Assembly (NCBI RefSeq): GCF_000502835.1
Contig: NZ_AYVL01000014.1
Location: forward strand, 112,672-176,671
Origin: Mesorhizobium sp. LSJC280B00
GTDB taxonomy: Bacteria; Pseudomonadota; Alphaproteobacteria; Rhizobiales; Rhizobiaceae
DNA: 64,000 nt
Direction of reading: 5' to 3'
Positions 55,546-64,000 of this stretch are shown here, in pieces. Position 1 is the stretch's first letter. Every line of letters starts with the position of its first letter. Under the pieces are notes generated by a model, which was not told where the DNA came from, did no database searches, and saw only the letters and a list, made by a program, of their open reading frames with translations. The translations under genes were made by a program, and so were the position numbers.

Positions 55546-56127
55546 ATGTTCGATCCTCGTGAAAAAATCGCTCTCTTTATCGACGGTGCCAATCTCTACG
55601 CCACCTCGCGCGCGCTGGGCTTTGACATCGATTACCGCAAACTTCTGGCGAGCTTCCAGAAACGCGGCTATCTGCTGCGCGCTTATTACTACACCGCGCT
55701 GGTCGAGGATCAGGAATACTCCTCGATACGGCCGCTGATCGACTGGCTCGACTATAACGGCTTCAAGGTGGTGACCAAACCGGCCAAGGAATTCACCGAC
55801 TCGACCGGCCGGCGCAAGATTAAGGGCAATATGGATATCGAGCTGACCGTCGATGCGCTCGAGCTTGCCGATGTCGTCGACCATTATGTCATCTTTTCGG
55901 GCGACGGCGATTTCCGCACGCTGGTCGAGGCGCTGCAGCGGCGCGGGCGCAAGGTGTCGATCGTCTCGACCATGGCTTCGCAGCCGCCGATGATCTCCGA
56001 CGATCTGCGCCGCCAGGCCGACCATTTCATCGACTTGATGACGCTTAAGAATGAAGTCGGCCGCGATCCGTCGGAGCGGCCGGTGCGCCGGCCCGAACCG
56101 GCCGAAGTCGACGAGGAAGACTATTGA
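55546..56127 (+). CDS. NYN domain protein (LabA/DUF88-like)
   Basis: A 193-residue PIN-like nuclease fold. Acidic residues are in IALFIDGANLYA (Asp13), DIELTVDALELAD and FSGDGDFRTLVEAL, the typical NYN metal pocket. The family cleaves RNA. The last 20 residues are charged and extended. The stop overlaps the TTG start of the uracil-DNA glycosylase gene, so the two are translationally coupled. Confidence 0.88.
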   Translation: MFDPREKIALFIDGANLYATSRALGFDIDYRKLLASFQKRGYLLRAYYYTALVEDQEYSSIRPLIDWLDYNGFKVVTKPAKEFTDSTGRRKIKGNMDIELTVDALELADVVDHYVIFSGDGDFRTLVEALQRRGRKVSIVSTMASQPPMISDDLRRQADHFIDLMTLKNEVGRDPSERPVRRPEPAEVDEEDY

Positions 56128-56801
56128 CGGTCGTTGCCTTGACCGCGCCCCTGGTCGTCTCCCCCGAACCCGATCGCGATTGCCCGCTCTGCCCGCGGTT
56201 GCACGACTTCATCGCCGAGTGGCGACGGCGCGAGCCGTCCTGGTTCAACGCGCCGGTGCCGACCTTTTTGCCGCCGGAAGGCGAGGATGCAGTGCGTCTG
56301 CTGATCGTCGGGCTGGCGCCTGGACTGCGCGGGGCGAACCGGACGGGGCGCCCCTTCACCGGCGATTTTGCCGGCGACCTGCTCTACAACACGCTGATCG
56401 CGCACGGCTTTGCGCGCGGCGAATTCAAAGCGCGACCGGATGACGGGCTGGAGCTTGTCGGTACGGCGATTACCAATGCGGTGCGCTGCGTGCCGCCGGA
56501 CAACAAGCCGGTTGGCGCCGAGATAGCGACCTGCCGGACGTTCCTGGTGCCGACGATCGCGCGATTTCCAAATCTGCGCGCTGTGCTGGCGCTTGGCTCG
56601 ATCGCGCACCAGTCGACCGTGCGGGCGCTCGGCCAGCGCGTTGCCGCCTATCCGTTCCGGCATGGTGGGCAGCAGCAGGCCAATGGCATCACGCTGTTTT
56701 CCAGCTATCATTGCTCGCGCTACAACACCAATACCGGCGTGTTGACGGAAGCGATGTTCGTCAACGTCTTCAGTCAGATAGAAGCTTTTCTGAAGACATA
56801 G
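56124..56801 (+). CDS. Uracil-DNA glycosylase family 5 (UdgB type)
   Basis: A 225-residue protein. Motif GLAPGLRGANRTGRPFTGD lies at 63-81 and HCSRYNTNTG is near residue 196. Four cysteines (20, 23, 122, 137) fit the [4Fe-4S] ligands of family 5 enzymes. These remove uracil, hypoxanthine and other damaged bases. The start is TTG, overlapping the NYN stop (TTGA). The pair may act together in nucleic acid maintenance. Confidence 0.88.
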   Translation: MTVVALTAPLVVSPEPDRDCPLCPRLHDFIAEWRRREPSWFNAPVPTFLPPEGEDAVRLLIVGLAPGLRGANRTGRPFTGDFAGDLLYNTLIAHGFARGEFKARPDDGLELVGTAITNAVRCVPPDNKPVGAEIATCRTFLVPTIARFPNLRAVLALGSIAHQSTVRALGQRVAAYPFRHGGQQQANGITLFSSYHCSRYNTNTGVLTEAMFVNVFSQIEAFLKT

Positions 56802-56831
56802 AATCGGACGACGCCCGCCAGGGCACGAGCC

Positions 56832-57353
56832 CTAGATTCGGGCGATCGCGAACAACCAGGCCAGGAGATCCAGCGACCACAGAAACAGTGCAAGCTGCAG
56901 CGCGACGCGCAGGCGTTGGATGATCCGCCAATTGCTGGCCATGTCGGATTTGATGCGCAGCGCAAGCGCTCGGTGCATCCCGTCCAGGGTTGCGGGAGGG
57001 TGCTGATCAACGAAGTCCTGGAGCAGCTTCTCTGGATCGAAACGGAACGTATAGTTATAATACGGCCACACCATAATCGCGACCAGCAGCCCGATAAGAA
57101 AAAGCAATGTCAGCGCCAGCCAGTCCCAAGGCCCCACGCCATCCAGGAGCGCCCTGCCTCCGAGGAGAGAACTCGCGAACGCGGTTGCGAAGATCAGATT
57201 GCCGGCGCGCGTATTGAGACTTTCAACCACGCCCTGCTGGTGCTGGAGGCCACGCACCGCCTCCGCATAGACAAATGCCAGGCGGGGGTCGCCGCCGTCC
57301 GTCGCAGCAGGCGGGGCGTTGCTGTCATTGGTTGATGAAGGGCGCTCCGGCAT
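56832..57353 (-). CDS. Three-helix membrane protein, hypothetical
   Basis: A 173-residue protein. A helical cytoplasmic head (FVYAEAVRGLQHQQGVVESL) is followed by hydrophobic segments near residues 52-68, 78-98 and 148-171, with FRFDPEKLLQDFVDQHP between. It resembles in outline the small membrane proteins associated with nucleotide-signalled phage defence (PycTM/SLATT types), but no motif is decisive and no cyclase is nearby. ATG 57353 is preferred over TTG 57356. Confidence 0.6.
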   Translation of the reverse strand: MPERPSSTNDSNAPPAATDGGDPRLAFVYAEAVRGLQHQQGVVESLNTRAGNLIFATAFASSLLGGRALLDGVGPWDWLALTLLFLIGLLVAIMVWPYYNYTFRFDPEKLLQDFVDQHPPATLDGMHRALALRIKSDMASNWRIIQRLRVALQLALFLWSLDLLAWLFAIARI

Positions 57354-57459
57354 CAAATGTACTTAGCACGGCGCCGCCTGCGATCTGAATAGCCACAAGG
57401 GAACGCTTCGTCGCTCTGTCTTCGTGCCATCGAGGGTGTTTTGGTGGACAGGAATAGCA

Positions 57460-58188
57460 TCAATCCGACGCTGTCGCTTCAGGCGCTGCGGCAAACAATG
57501 CGGCCAGCGTCGCAGGTCCGCCCTGGAGAACATTCAGGTCGACGTCGCCGCTGATGCCGTCGACGCGGCCCCGGTTGTGGTACTGCCAGTAGATCCAGTC
57601 GTCATGGCCCGGCCGCAGCGCCAGCGAACGCAGCCAGCGCGGGCGGCCGGCTAGCTGCCCGGCATAGGCTTGTGCCGCCTCGTCGGTCACATAGAGGATC
57701 GCCGTCTTGCCGAACGCCGCCTCGACCGGGCTGAGGAAGGCGGAAAGCTCGGCGTTCAGCTGTTCGGGGGTTGGCCGCTGCGGGCAATTGCCGCCGAACT
57801 CGATGTCTACCACCGGCGGCAGCAAAGGCTGATCGCGCGGCACCGCCGAGATGAAGTTGCGTGCCTGATCGGCACCCGGCCTGCAGAAGGTGAAGAAATG
57901 ATAGGCACCGACGGCAAGACCGGCGGCGCGGGCCGCGCGCAAATTGGCGGCGAAGGCATCGTCGACATGATCGCCGCCTTCCGTCGCCTTGATCACGGCG
58001 AAGGCGACATCGTCGGCGGCAACACGCCGCCAGTCGATCTGCAGCTGATGATGGGAGACGTCGATGCCCCTGACCGGATATTTGCCGCGGTCCGGAGAAA
58101 ACGTCTGGAAGTAGGTATAGCCGCCGGCCAGAACGAGGCCCGCCACGAGCAGACCGGCCGCGCCCCATAAGACGATCCGGTTTTTCAA
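57460..58188 (-). CDS. GH25 family lysozyme-like protein
   Basis: A 242-residue protein with an N-terminal anchor (residues 5-25) and a GH25 barrel. Typical residues are in RGIDVSHHQ, AFAVIKATEG and VVDIEFGG (the catalytic Asp/Glu pair), and WIYWQYHNRG near the end. GH25 enzymes cut the MurNAc-GlcNAc bond of peptidoglycan. It is probably tethered in the periplasm. Confidence 0.9.
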   Translation of the reverse strand: MKNRIVLWGAAGLLVAGLVLAGGYTYFQTFSPDRGKYPVRGIDVSHHQLQIDWRRVAADDVAFAVIKATEGGDHVDDAFAANLRAARAAGLAVGAYHFFTFCRPGADQARNFISAVPRDQPLLPPVVDIEFGGNCPQRPTPEQLNAELSAFLSPVEAAFGKTAILYVTDEAAQAYAGQLAGRPRWLRSLALRPGHDDWIYWQYHNRGRVDGISGDVDLNVLQGGPATLAALFAAAPEATASD

Positions 58189-58248
58189 ACGAGACCTATC
58201 CGTTTTGGTCCGCCCTGCCCGCCGCTATGGCTCCGGGCGTTGGTCGCT

Positions 58249-58274
58249 CGAAAAGCCAAATCGCTGGCTTTTCG
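58249..58274 (-). terminator. Candidate terminator of smpB
   Basis: A perfect 10-bp inverted repeat, CGAAAAGCCA and TGGCTTTTCG, with a six-base loop lies 20 bases beyond the smpB stop on the minus strand. TTTT lies within the stem, not after it, so the strength is uncertain. Confidence 0.45.
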
Positions 58275-58294
58275 TCCGCTTCGCGGATCGCTCC

Positions 58295-58774
58295 TCACCC
58301 TCGCTCCTTCAGCAGCCGGCCCTTCTCGCGCGACCAGTCGCGCTGCTTTTCGGTCTCGCGCTTGTCGTGCAGCTTCTTGCCGCGGCCAACGGCGAGCAGC
58401 AGCTTGGCACGGCCTTGGTCGTTGAAGTAGATCTTCAGCGGCACCAGCGTCATGCCTTCGCGGTCGACGCTTTGCGCCAGCTTGGCCATCTCGCGCTTGT
58501 TGAGCAGCAGTTTGCGGCGGCGGCGCGGCTCATGGTTGAAGCGGTTGGCCTGCAGATACTCCGGCAAATAGGAGTTGATCAGCCAGATCTCGCCGCCCTC
58601 GACCGAGGCGTAGCTGTCCTGGATGTTGGCCTGGCCCTGGCGCAGCGATTTCACTTCCGTACCGGTCAGCACCAGGCCGGCCTCGATCGTGTCGAGCACC
58701 TCATAGGAAAACCGCGCCTTGCGGTTTTCCGCAACGGTCTTGTTGTTGGGATCGGCTTTTCTGACGTGATTCAT
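58295..58774 (-). CDS. smpB: SsrA-binding protein SmpB
   Basis: A 159-residue OB-fold protein needed for tmRNA trans-translation. Family features [20 protein letters not shown] and the C-terminal basic tail [20 protein letters not shown] are complete. It follows dapA by 25 bp on the same strand. Confidence 0.95.
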   Translation of the reverse strand: MNHVRKADPNNKTVAENRKARFSYEVLDTIEAGLVLTGTEVKSLRQGQANIQDSYASVEGGEIWLINSYLPEYLQANRFNHEPRRRRKLLLNKREMAKLAQSVDREGMTLVPLKIYFNDQGRAKLLLAVGRGKKLHDKRETEKQRDWSREKGRLLKERG

Positions 58775-58799
58775 GATGCGGAGAGGTGGCGCCTCATCC

Positions 58800-59681
58800 C
58801 TAGTTTATCAAGCCGGCGTGCTTCATCGCCGCGTCGATCTTCTCGGCGGTCGACGGCTCGATCGTCATTAGCGGCGAGCGCAGCACGTTCTCGACCTTGC
58901 CCAGTTTCGACAGCGCATATTTCGCGCCGGAAACGCCGGGCTCCATGAAAATCGCCTTGTGCAGCGGCAACAGACGGTCCTGCAGGTCGAGCGCCTTGGC
59001 GCAGTCACCGGAAAGCGTTGCCTCCTGGAATTCAGCGCAAAGCCTGGGTGCGACATTTGCCGTCACCGAAATACAGCCGACGCCGCCATGCGCGTTGAAG
59101 CCGAGCGCCGAGGCGTCTTCGCCGGAGAGCTGGATGAAATCCTTGCCACAGGTGGCGCGCTGCTCCGAAACCCGCTCGACCTTGCCGGTGGCATCCTTGA
59201 CGCCGACGATGTTCTTGAAGTCATGCACCAACTGGCCCATCGTCTCGGGGCTCATGTCGACCACCGAGCGCGGCGGAATGTTGTAGATGATGATCGGCAG
59301 GCCGGTTGCCTTGGCGACGGCGGCGAAATGCGCATAGAGGCCGCGCTGTGTCGGTCTGTTGTAATAGGGCGTGACGACAAGGGCCGCGTCGGCGCCCGCC
59401 TTCTCGGCATACTGGACTAGGCCGACCGCCTCTTCGGTGTTGTTGGAGCCGGCGCCGGCGACGACCGGAACCCGGCCCTTGGCGACCTCGATGCAAACCT
59501 TGACGACTTGGCGGTGCTCGTCATGCGACAGCGTCGGCGACTCGCCGGTGGTGCCGACCGGGACCACGCCCGTCGTGCCTTCGGCGATCTGCCAGGCGAT
59601 GAACGCGCGAAAGGCTTTCTCGTCGAAACGGCCGCTCTTTTCGAACGGTGTGACGAGCGCGGTCAGCGAGCCTCTTAGCAT
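58800..59681 (-). CDS. dapA: 4-Hydroxy-tetrahydrodipicolinate synthase
   Basis: A 293-residue (beta/alpha)8 enzyme condensing pyruvate and aspartate semialdehyde in lysine and DAP synthesis. The Schiff-base Lys is in GVKDATGK, the Tyr of the proton relay in YNIPPRS, and TTGESPTL is the substrate loop. ATG 59681 gives the family's [13 protein letters not shown] start. A longer upstream frame is rejected. Confidence 0.95.
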   Translation of the reverse strand: MLRGSLTALVTPFEKSGRFDEKAFRAFIAWQIAEGTTGVVPVGTTGESPTLSHDEHRQVVKVCIEVAKGRVPVVAGAGSNNTEEAVGLVQYAEKAGADAALVVTPYYNRPTQRGLYAHFAAVAKATGLPIIIYNIPPRSVVDMSPETMGQLVHDFKNIVGVKDATGKVERVSEQRATCGKDFIQLSGEDASALGFNAHGGVGCISVTANVAPRLCAEFQEATLSGDCAKALDLQDRLLPLHKAIFMEPGVSGAKYALSKLGKVENVLRSPLMTIEPSTAEKIDAAMKHAGLIN

Positions 59682-59703
59682 GTCGTCCAACTCCTTGGGA
59701 CTA

Positions 59704-59807
59704 GCGCATGACCCCGAAAATCGCAGTCGATTTCGGAAAGGGTTATGCGCCAAATTTAAATTGCTACATCGTCCTTTGCGCGTCTGAGAAGACGCGCGGC
59801 GCTGTAG
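59704..59807. repeat. Composite double-hairpin repeat (copy 2)
   Basis: The first hairpin, from GCGCATGACCCCGAAAATCG, pairs with CGATTTCGGAAAGGGTTATGCGC (59704-59750). The second is CTACATCGTCCTTTGCGCGTCT-gaga-AGACGCGC to GTAG (59764-59807), with a perfect 8-bp core. I recognise both halves as common rhizobial extragenic motifs. It lies between the divergent dapA and slt genes. Confidence 0.75.
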
Positions 59808-59996
59808 GTGTTTGTCGTGCGCGCCTTCTAGCCGAAAGCGAAGCGGCGCACCATAGTCTCGACATTGTTGCGCGGCAAGCATTGCGCCAGCAATTGCAAT
59901 TCGAACGACCTCGATAAGGTTTTCTTTACGGGCCCTTCATCACAGACGAATAGGCTGCAGTTCATCTGTGCCAGTGATAGCATCGAAGAATAGGAA

Positions 59997-62048
59997 ATGA
60001 CCAAATCCATGCCGACCAGGCGGCCCCATCTTTTCGCGCTTCTCGGCGCGATCGTTGTGCTGGTCCCCGGCGCGGCGATCGGCGGCAGCGTCGATGGGCA
60101 GGTCACGTCGGCGATCCCGATGACGGAGCCGCAGAACGATGCACTGCAGCAGTCCCCTTCGCCATCCGCCAGCGTCGCGGTGCTGAAGAGCGGTCTCGAT
60201 GCGCTGGCGGCAAACGACATTCAGCGCGCGCGCCAGGTGCGTGAAGCGCTGCCGGCCAAATCGCTCGATCGGCACATCCTTGCCTGGGCGATTGCGCTCT
60301 ATGGCGGCGACCAGGTGCCGAGCGGTGACATCGCCGATGCCGCGAAGATGCTGCCGAACTGGCCGGGCACGATCGCCTTGCGCAAGAACAGCGAGCGCGC
60401 GCTCTATCGCGAGAACCCCGCGCCACAGGTCGTGGTGCGGGCGTTCGACGGCAGCCAGCCGCTGACCTTCGAGGGCGTGGTGATCCTTGCGCGCTCCTAT
60501 GTAGCGCTAGGCAATACCAAGGCGGCGCGCTCGGTGCTGTCGCCATTCTGGCGCACCGAAAAGCTCGAAGCCGGGGACGAGGCGGCGGTCATCCGCGAGT
60601 TCGGCGCGCTGATCCCGGCCGCCGACCATCGCTTCCGCATGGAGCGCATGTTTTATGCCGACCGGGTCGCTTCGGCGCTGCGCGTCGCCGGTCTCGCCGG
60701 CGCCCAGCAATTGGCCGACGCCTGGGCGGCGGTCAGCAAGGGCGACAAGAACGCGGCCAAGCTGCTGAAGGCGGTGCCGGCAGCGCAGCGGGCGGCCGGC
60801 TATCTCTTTGCCGAAGCCGAATATCTGCGCAAGCAACAGAAATTTTCCGACGCGGCCGCGCTGGTGATGAAGGCGCCGGGCGATCGTGACGCTCTGGTCG
60901 ATGCGGACGCCTGGTGGGTCGAACGCCGGGTGCTGTCGCGCGAGCTGGTCGACCAGGGCGACATGAAGACCGCCTACAGAATAGTCGCCGCGCATGCCGC
61001 CGAAAGTCCCGCCAATGCCGCCGAGGCGGAATTCCATGCAGGCTGGTACGCGTTGCGCGGCCTCAACGACCCGAGCACCGCCGCCAAGCATTTTGCGCAA
61101 ATCGCGGAGCTCGCCCAAGGGCCGATGTCGCTGTCGCGCGCCTATTACTGGCTCGGCCGTGCCGCCGAAGTCGGCGGGCCCGGCAATGCCAAGGATTTTT
61201 TCAGCCGTGCCGCCAGCTACGGCACGACCTTTTACGGCCAGCTCGCCGGCGAGCGTGTCGGCCGGAAGACCCTCAATATCGTCTACCCCCAGCCAAGTGC
61301 CGCCGACCGCCGGAATTTTGCCACCCGCGAGGCGGTCAGCGCCATCGAGCGGCTGCAGCAGGCAGGCTATGACCGCTATGCCGAAACCCTCTACCGCGAC
61401 CTTGCCGGGCAGCTGAACAGCCCCGGCGAACTGGCGCTGCTTGCGGTGTTGGCGGAAAGACAAGGCAACCATTTCATGGCGCTGAAGGTCGGCAAGATCG
61501 CCGGCGCCCGCGGCATCGACGTAGGCGCGCTGTCGCATCCGCTCGGCGTCATTCCCGACACCGCCAACGTCTCCGGCTCGGGCAAGGCGCTGGCCTATGC
61601 GATTGCCCGGCAGGAAAGCGAGTTCAACATCGGCGCCGTCTCCAGCGCCGGCGCGCGCGGACTGCTGCAGCTGATGCCAGGCACGGCCAAGCAATTGGCG
61701 AAGAAGGCCGGCATGACTTTCTCGCAGGCGCGGCTGACCACCGATGCCGGCTACAATGCAACGCTGGGCGCCGCCTTTCTGGGCGAGCAGCTCGGCCGTT
61801 TCGACGGCTCCTACGTGCTGACCTTCGCCGGCTACAATGCCGGCCCCACCCGCGCCGCCCAGTGGGTGGCGAAATACGGCGATCCGCGCGGCAAGGACAT
61901 CGATGCCATCGTCGACTGGATCGAGCGGATTCCCTATACGGAAACAAGAAGTTACGTCCAGCGCGTGATGGAGAACTACGAGGTCTACAAGATGCGTATC
62001 TCCGGCAAATACGACATTGTCGGGGATCTGGTGAACGGCCGGGGTTAG
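59997..62048 (+). CDS. slt: Soluble lytic murein transglycosylase
   Basis: A 683-residue periplasmic enzyme. A signal peptide (LFALLGAIVVLVPGAAIGG) is followed by a long alpha-helical superhelix and a C-terminal SLT domain. Catalytic Glu540 lies in ARQESEFN, then GARGLLQLMPGTA and AGYNAGPTRAAQW. It cuts peptidoglycan to 1,6-anhydro products. The start has AGGAA four bases upstream. The gene is divergent from dapA. Confidence 0.93.
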   Translation: MTKSMPTRRPHLFALLGAIVVLVPGAAIGGSVDGQVTSAIPMTEPQNDALQQSPSPSASVAVLKSGLDALAANDIQRARQVREALPAKSLDRHILAWAIALYGGDQVPSGDIADAAKMLPNWPGTIALRKNSERALYRENPAPQVVVRAFDGSQPLTFEGVVILARSYVALGNTKAARSVLSPFWRTEKLEAGDEAAVIREFGALIPAADHRFRMERMFYADRVASALRVAGLAGAQQLADAWAAVSKGDKNAAKLLKAVPAAQRAAGYLFAEAEYLRKQQKFSDAAALVMKAPGDRDALVDADAWWVERRVLSRELVDQGDMKTAYRIVAAHAAESPANAAEAEFHAGWYALRGLNDPSTAAKHFAQIAELAQGPMSLSRAYYWLGRAAEVGGPGNAKDFFSRAASYGTTFYGQLAGERVGRKTLNIVYPQPSAADRRNFATREAVSAIERLQQAGYDRYAETLYRDLAGQLNSPGELALLAVLAERQGNHFMALKVGKIAGARGIDVGALSHPLGVIPDTANVSGSGKALAYAIARQESEFNIGAVSSAGARGLLQLMPGTAKQLAKKAGMTFSQARLTTDAGYNATLGAAFLGEQLGRFDGSYVLTFAGYNAGPTRAAQWVAKYGDPRGKDIDAIVDWIERIPYTETRSYVQRVMENYEVYKMRISGKYDIVGDLVNGRG

Positions 62049-62053
62049 CCTTT

Positions 62054-62198
62054 CCTTCTCCCCCTGTGGGAGAAGGTGGCCGAGCGAAGCTCGGTCGGAT
62101 GAGGGGTGCTCCAGCTTGGTTCCGACAGCGCTCCGTCCACCCCCCCAACCGTCTCGGCGCTAACGCGCCGATCCACCTTCTCCCACAAGGAGAGAAGG
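62054..62198. repeat. Long palindromic element B
   Basis: Arms CCTTCTCCCCCTGTGGGAGAAGG (62054-62076 region) and its counterpart at 62173-62198 are near-perfect inverted repeats. The inner left part carries CCGAGCGAAGCTCGG and the right part GGCGCTAACGCGCC. An inverted copy lies at 63261, on the other side of one gene. The architecture resembles 5185-5325. Confidence 0.85.
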
Positions 62199-62278
62199 AA
62201 GAGCCCCCGATTTGACCGCCCCTGCCCTCGCCTGTAGCAGTCGCAAACGATCTGACAGCAGCACGGAATCGAGTGTAC

Positions 62279-63166
62279 ATGCCAAACGACGAAGGCTTCT
62301 CCGATTTCTTCTACGCCGCGCCGGACGGGCTGTCCCTGCACGCCCGCATCTACGGCGAAGCGAATTCCGGCCATTGGCCGGTCGTTTGCCTGCCCGGCCT
62401 GACCCGCAATTGCCGTGATTTCCACGAATTGGCGCTTTATCTGTCGACGCAGGCGAAGCGCAGGGTTGTCGCCTTCGATTATCGCGGGCGCGGGCAGTCC
62501 GCCTACGATGCCGATATCGGCCATTACAATATCGGCATCGAAGCCGGCGATATTCTCGCCGGGTTGGCAGCACTTGGCATCGAGGAGGCAGCCTTCATTG
62601 GGACGTCGCGCGGCGGACTGATCATCCATGTGCTCGGGGCGATGCGGCCGGCCGTGCTGAAGGCCATCGTCTTCAACGACATCGGCCCGGTGATCGAGTC
62701 GCAAGGTCTCGCCCGTATCCGCTCCTATCTCGACCTCGCGCCAAGGCCGAAGACGTACGCGGAGGTGGTCTGCGGCCTGCGCAGCACCCATAGCGGGGAT
62801 TTTTCGGCGCTGACCGATGCGGATTGGGAGCGGATGGCGTCAGCCCTCTACCGCGAGACCGAGGAAGGGTTCTTGCCCGATTTCGATCCGAAACTGGTCG
62901 AGACGCTGGCGGGGCTCGATCCCAGCCGGCCGCTGCCCGATCTTTGGCCACAGTTCGACGCGCTGGTGGCCATCCCGATGCTCGTCATACGCGGCGCCAA
63001 TTCGATGCTGCTGTCCGCCGAAACGCTCGAGCAGATGCGGACGCGCCATACCGATATCGAGACGATCACCGCCGACGGCCAGGGGCATGCACCGTTTTTG
63101 GAGTCCGGGATCCTGCCGGGCAGGATCGCTGGTTTTTTCGATCGAGCGGAGCGGCGGGGTGGTTAG
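62279..63166 (+). CDS. Alpha/beta hydrolase
   Basis: A 295-residue hydrolase. The nucleophile Ser110 lies in IGTSRGG, and the order GLTRNCRDF, FDYRGRGQS is typical. The terminal His is in DGQGHAPFL. Substrate unknown. A GTG two codons upstream (62273) is also possible. It is flanked by inverted copies of a palindromic element. Confidence 0.88.
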   Translation: MPNDEGFSDFFYAAPDGLSLHARIYGEANSGHWPVVCLPGLTRNCRDFHELALYLSTQAKRRVVAFDYRGRGQSAYDADIGHYNIGIEAGDILAGLAALGIEEAAFIGTSRGGLIIHVLGAMRPAVLKAIVFNDIGPVIESQGLARIRSYLDLAPRPKTYAEVVCGLRSTHSGDFSALTDADWERMASALYRETEEGFLPDFDPKLVETLAGLDPSRPLPDLWPQFDALVAIPMLVIRGANSMLLSAETLEQMRTRHTDIETITADGQGHAPFLESGILPGRIAGFFDRAERRGG

Positions 63167-63260
63167 AAGTAAAACTCAAGATCAAATAACCACCTTGAAA
63201 GCTTTACACGGACCCTATTTAGCGGTGACAGATTGTCGAAGTCGGTGCCCACGTTTCTTC

Positions 63261-63407
63261 CCTTCTCCCCCTGTGGGAGAAGGTGGATTGGCGCGTAGCG
63301 CCAAGACGGTTGAGGGGTGTTGGAAGAAATGAGGCGTTGGCGTTCCCTGGAACACCCCTCATCCGACCGAGCTGCGCTCGGCCACCTTCTCCCACAAGGG
63401 GAGAAGG
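63261..63407. repeat. Long palindromic element C (inverted copy of B)
   Basis: Arms CCTTCTCCCCCTGTGGGAGA and GGAGAAGG at the two ends (63261-63286 and 63382-63407). The inner left part (GGCGCGTAGCGCC, AAGACGGTTGAGGGGTG) matches the reverse complement of element B's right part, and the inner right part matches B's left. So C is B turned around. Confidence 0.85.
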
Positions 63408-63437
63408 GAGAGCCGTACGCGACCCAGATGGGCGACA

Positions 63438-64000
63438 CTACCGGGATTTTGCTCTTTTCACCACGGTTTTCGGAGACTTTTCGCTCTTAGCCGGCTTATT
63501 CTTCTGCTCATCCATCGCTGAATGAGCAGACAAAGCGCTTGCGCCGCCACTGTCCGCGCCACTGCACCGCGGCGTCTCCAGCACGGTGACGCAGCCGTCG
63601 AGGTCGTTGGTGGCCAGATGGGCGTAGCGCATGGTCATCGACAGCGTCTGGTGACCGAGCCACATCTGCACACGCCTGATGTCGATGCCGCCCTGGACGA
63701 GACGCGAGGCACAAGTATGACGCAATATATGCGGCACGACCTGATCGTCGGCGCCAAGCCCGACCTCGGCCTTGGCATCGTTCCAGATGGCACGAAACTG
63801 CGCCTGGCTGAGCTTGGTGAACGGGCCTTTGGGCCGGCGGCCCTCGGTGGCCGGCAGCTTGATCACCTCTTTTACCCGCTCGGTCATCGGAATGGTGCGG
63901 CTGCGGCCGGACTTGGTGATCCAGAAACTGACGCGATGCTCCTGGATATCGTTCCAGATCAAACCCAGCGCTTCGCCGAGGCGGCAGCCGGTGTCGACGA
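63438..64000 (-). CDS. Tyrosine site-specific integrase, C-terminal part (5' end outside window)
   Basis: An open frame runs off the right edge. At least 187 residues are visible. Catalytic Arg is in DTGCRLGEALG, HILRH provides His-x-x-Arg, and LGHQTLSMTMRYAHL carries the second His and the Tyr nucleophile. The C-terminal 50 residues are a Ser/Lys-rich tail. It is an XerC/phage-type recombinase, probably of an integrated element to the right. No tRNA attachment gene is visible in the window. Confidence 0.9.
   Translation of the reverse strand, partial: VDTGCRLGEALGLIWNDIQEHRVSFWITKSGRSRTIPMTERVKEVIKLPATEGRRPKGPFTKLSQAQFRAIWNDAKAEVGLGADDQVVPHILRHTCASRLVQGGIDIRRVQMWLGHQTLSMTMRYAHLATNDLDGCVTVLETPRCSGADSGGASALSAHSAMDEQKNKPAKSEKSPKTVVKRAKSR

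Noticed and set aside
60507-61694. Long minus-strand open frame opposite slt
   Set aside because: No signal or family motif. slt is complete on the plus strand.
63167-63437. tRNA or attachment gene near the integrase
   Set aside because: No cloverleaf was found. The region is occupied by palindromic element C.

Overview
The window is a chromosomal stretch of a high-GC alphaproteobacterium of the order Hyphomicrobiales, most likely Mesorhizobium or a close relative. This is inferred from the gene order (radA-cvpA-purF, psd-pssA, rpoZ-rsh-pyrE, acpS-lepB-rnc-era), from families common in rhizobia (TIGR02301 protein, Porin_2-type porin, DUF2339 protein, ATM1-type exporter) and from hairpin repeats I associate with rhizobial intergenic regions. 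No rRNA, tRNA or CRISPR array was seen. Assignments come from reading the sequence; no database search was possible.

Left part (1-23 kb). The 3' end of radA is followed by cvpA, purF, a small AT-richer unknown gene and an SDR oxidoreductase. A decayed patch follows, with a lectin-like pseudogene and an EamA fragment, then OsmC, an intact EamA transporter, a candidate small RNA, a divergent LysR/tautomerase pair and an acyltransferase/acyl-ligase fusion. Next come psd-pssA for phosphatidylethanolamine synthesis, an SMP-30 family protein, a monooxygenase, an ArsR regulator with an ATM1-like exporter, a LysM protein, a LOG-family protein, a LysR/YciI pair and rarD.

Middle (21-44 kb). A tightly overlapping leftward operon runs cysS-VOC-GFA-GFA-pip-cimA. 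It is followed by a 49-residue small protein gene, an SRAP protein, a Nudix hydrolase, a dihydroorotase-like enzyme with a changed metal motif, ygfZ, an HD hydrolase and a PAS-GGDEF-EAL protein. Beyond a frameshifted DUF3303 gene lies a two-gene operon encoding a GNAT/C39-peptidase fusion and a RimK-like ATP-grasp ligase. This is the best candidate in the window for an uncharacterised biochemical system. An ECF sigma/anti-sigma pair with a candidate autoregulated promoter and a large DUF2339 membrane protein follow.

Right part (44-64 kb). recO and a deleted thioesterase gene are separated from era by a porin and an orphan MbcA/ParS-like regulator. Then come the housekeeping run DUF2062-acpS-lepB-rnc-era, pyrE, rsh and rpoZ, followed by a coupled NYN-nuclease/uracil-DNA glycosylase pair, a GH25 lysozyme, smpB, dapA, a soluble lytic transglycosylase and an alpha/beta hydrolase flanked by inverted copies of a palindromic element. 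A tyrosine integrase runs off the right edge and may mark an integrated element beyond the window.

The non-coding landscape is rich in repeats: three long palindromic elements, two composite double-hairpin elements, and two loci of inverted 7-bp GTGAATG arrays that contain the stop codons of adjacent genes.
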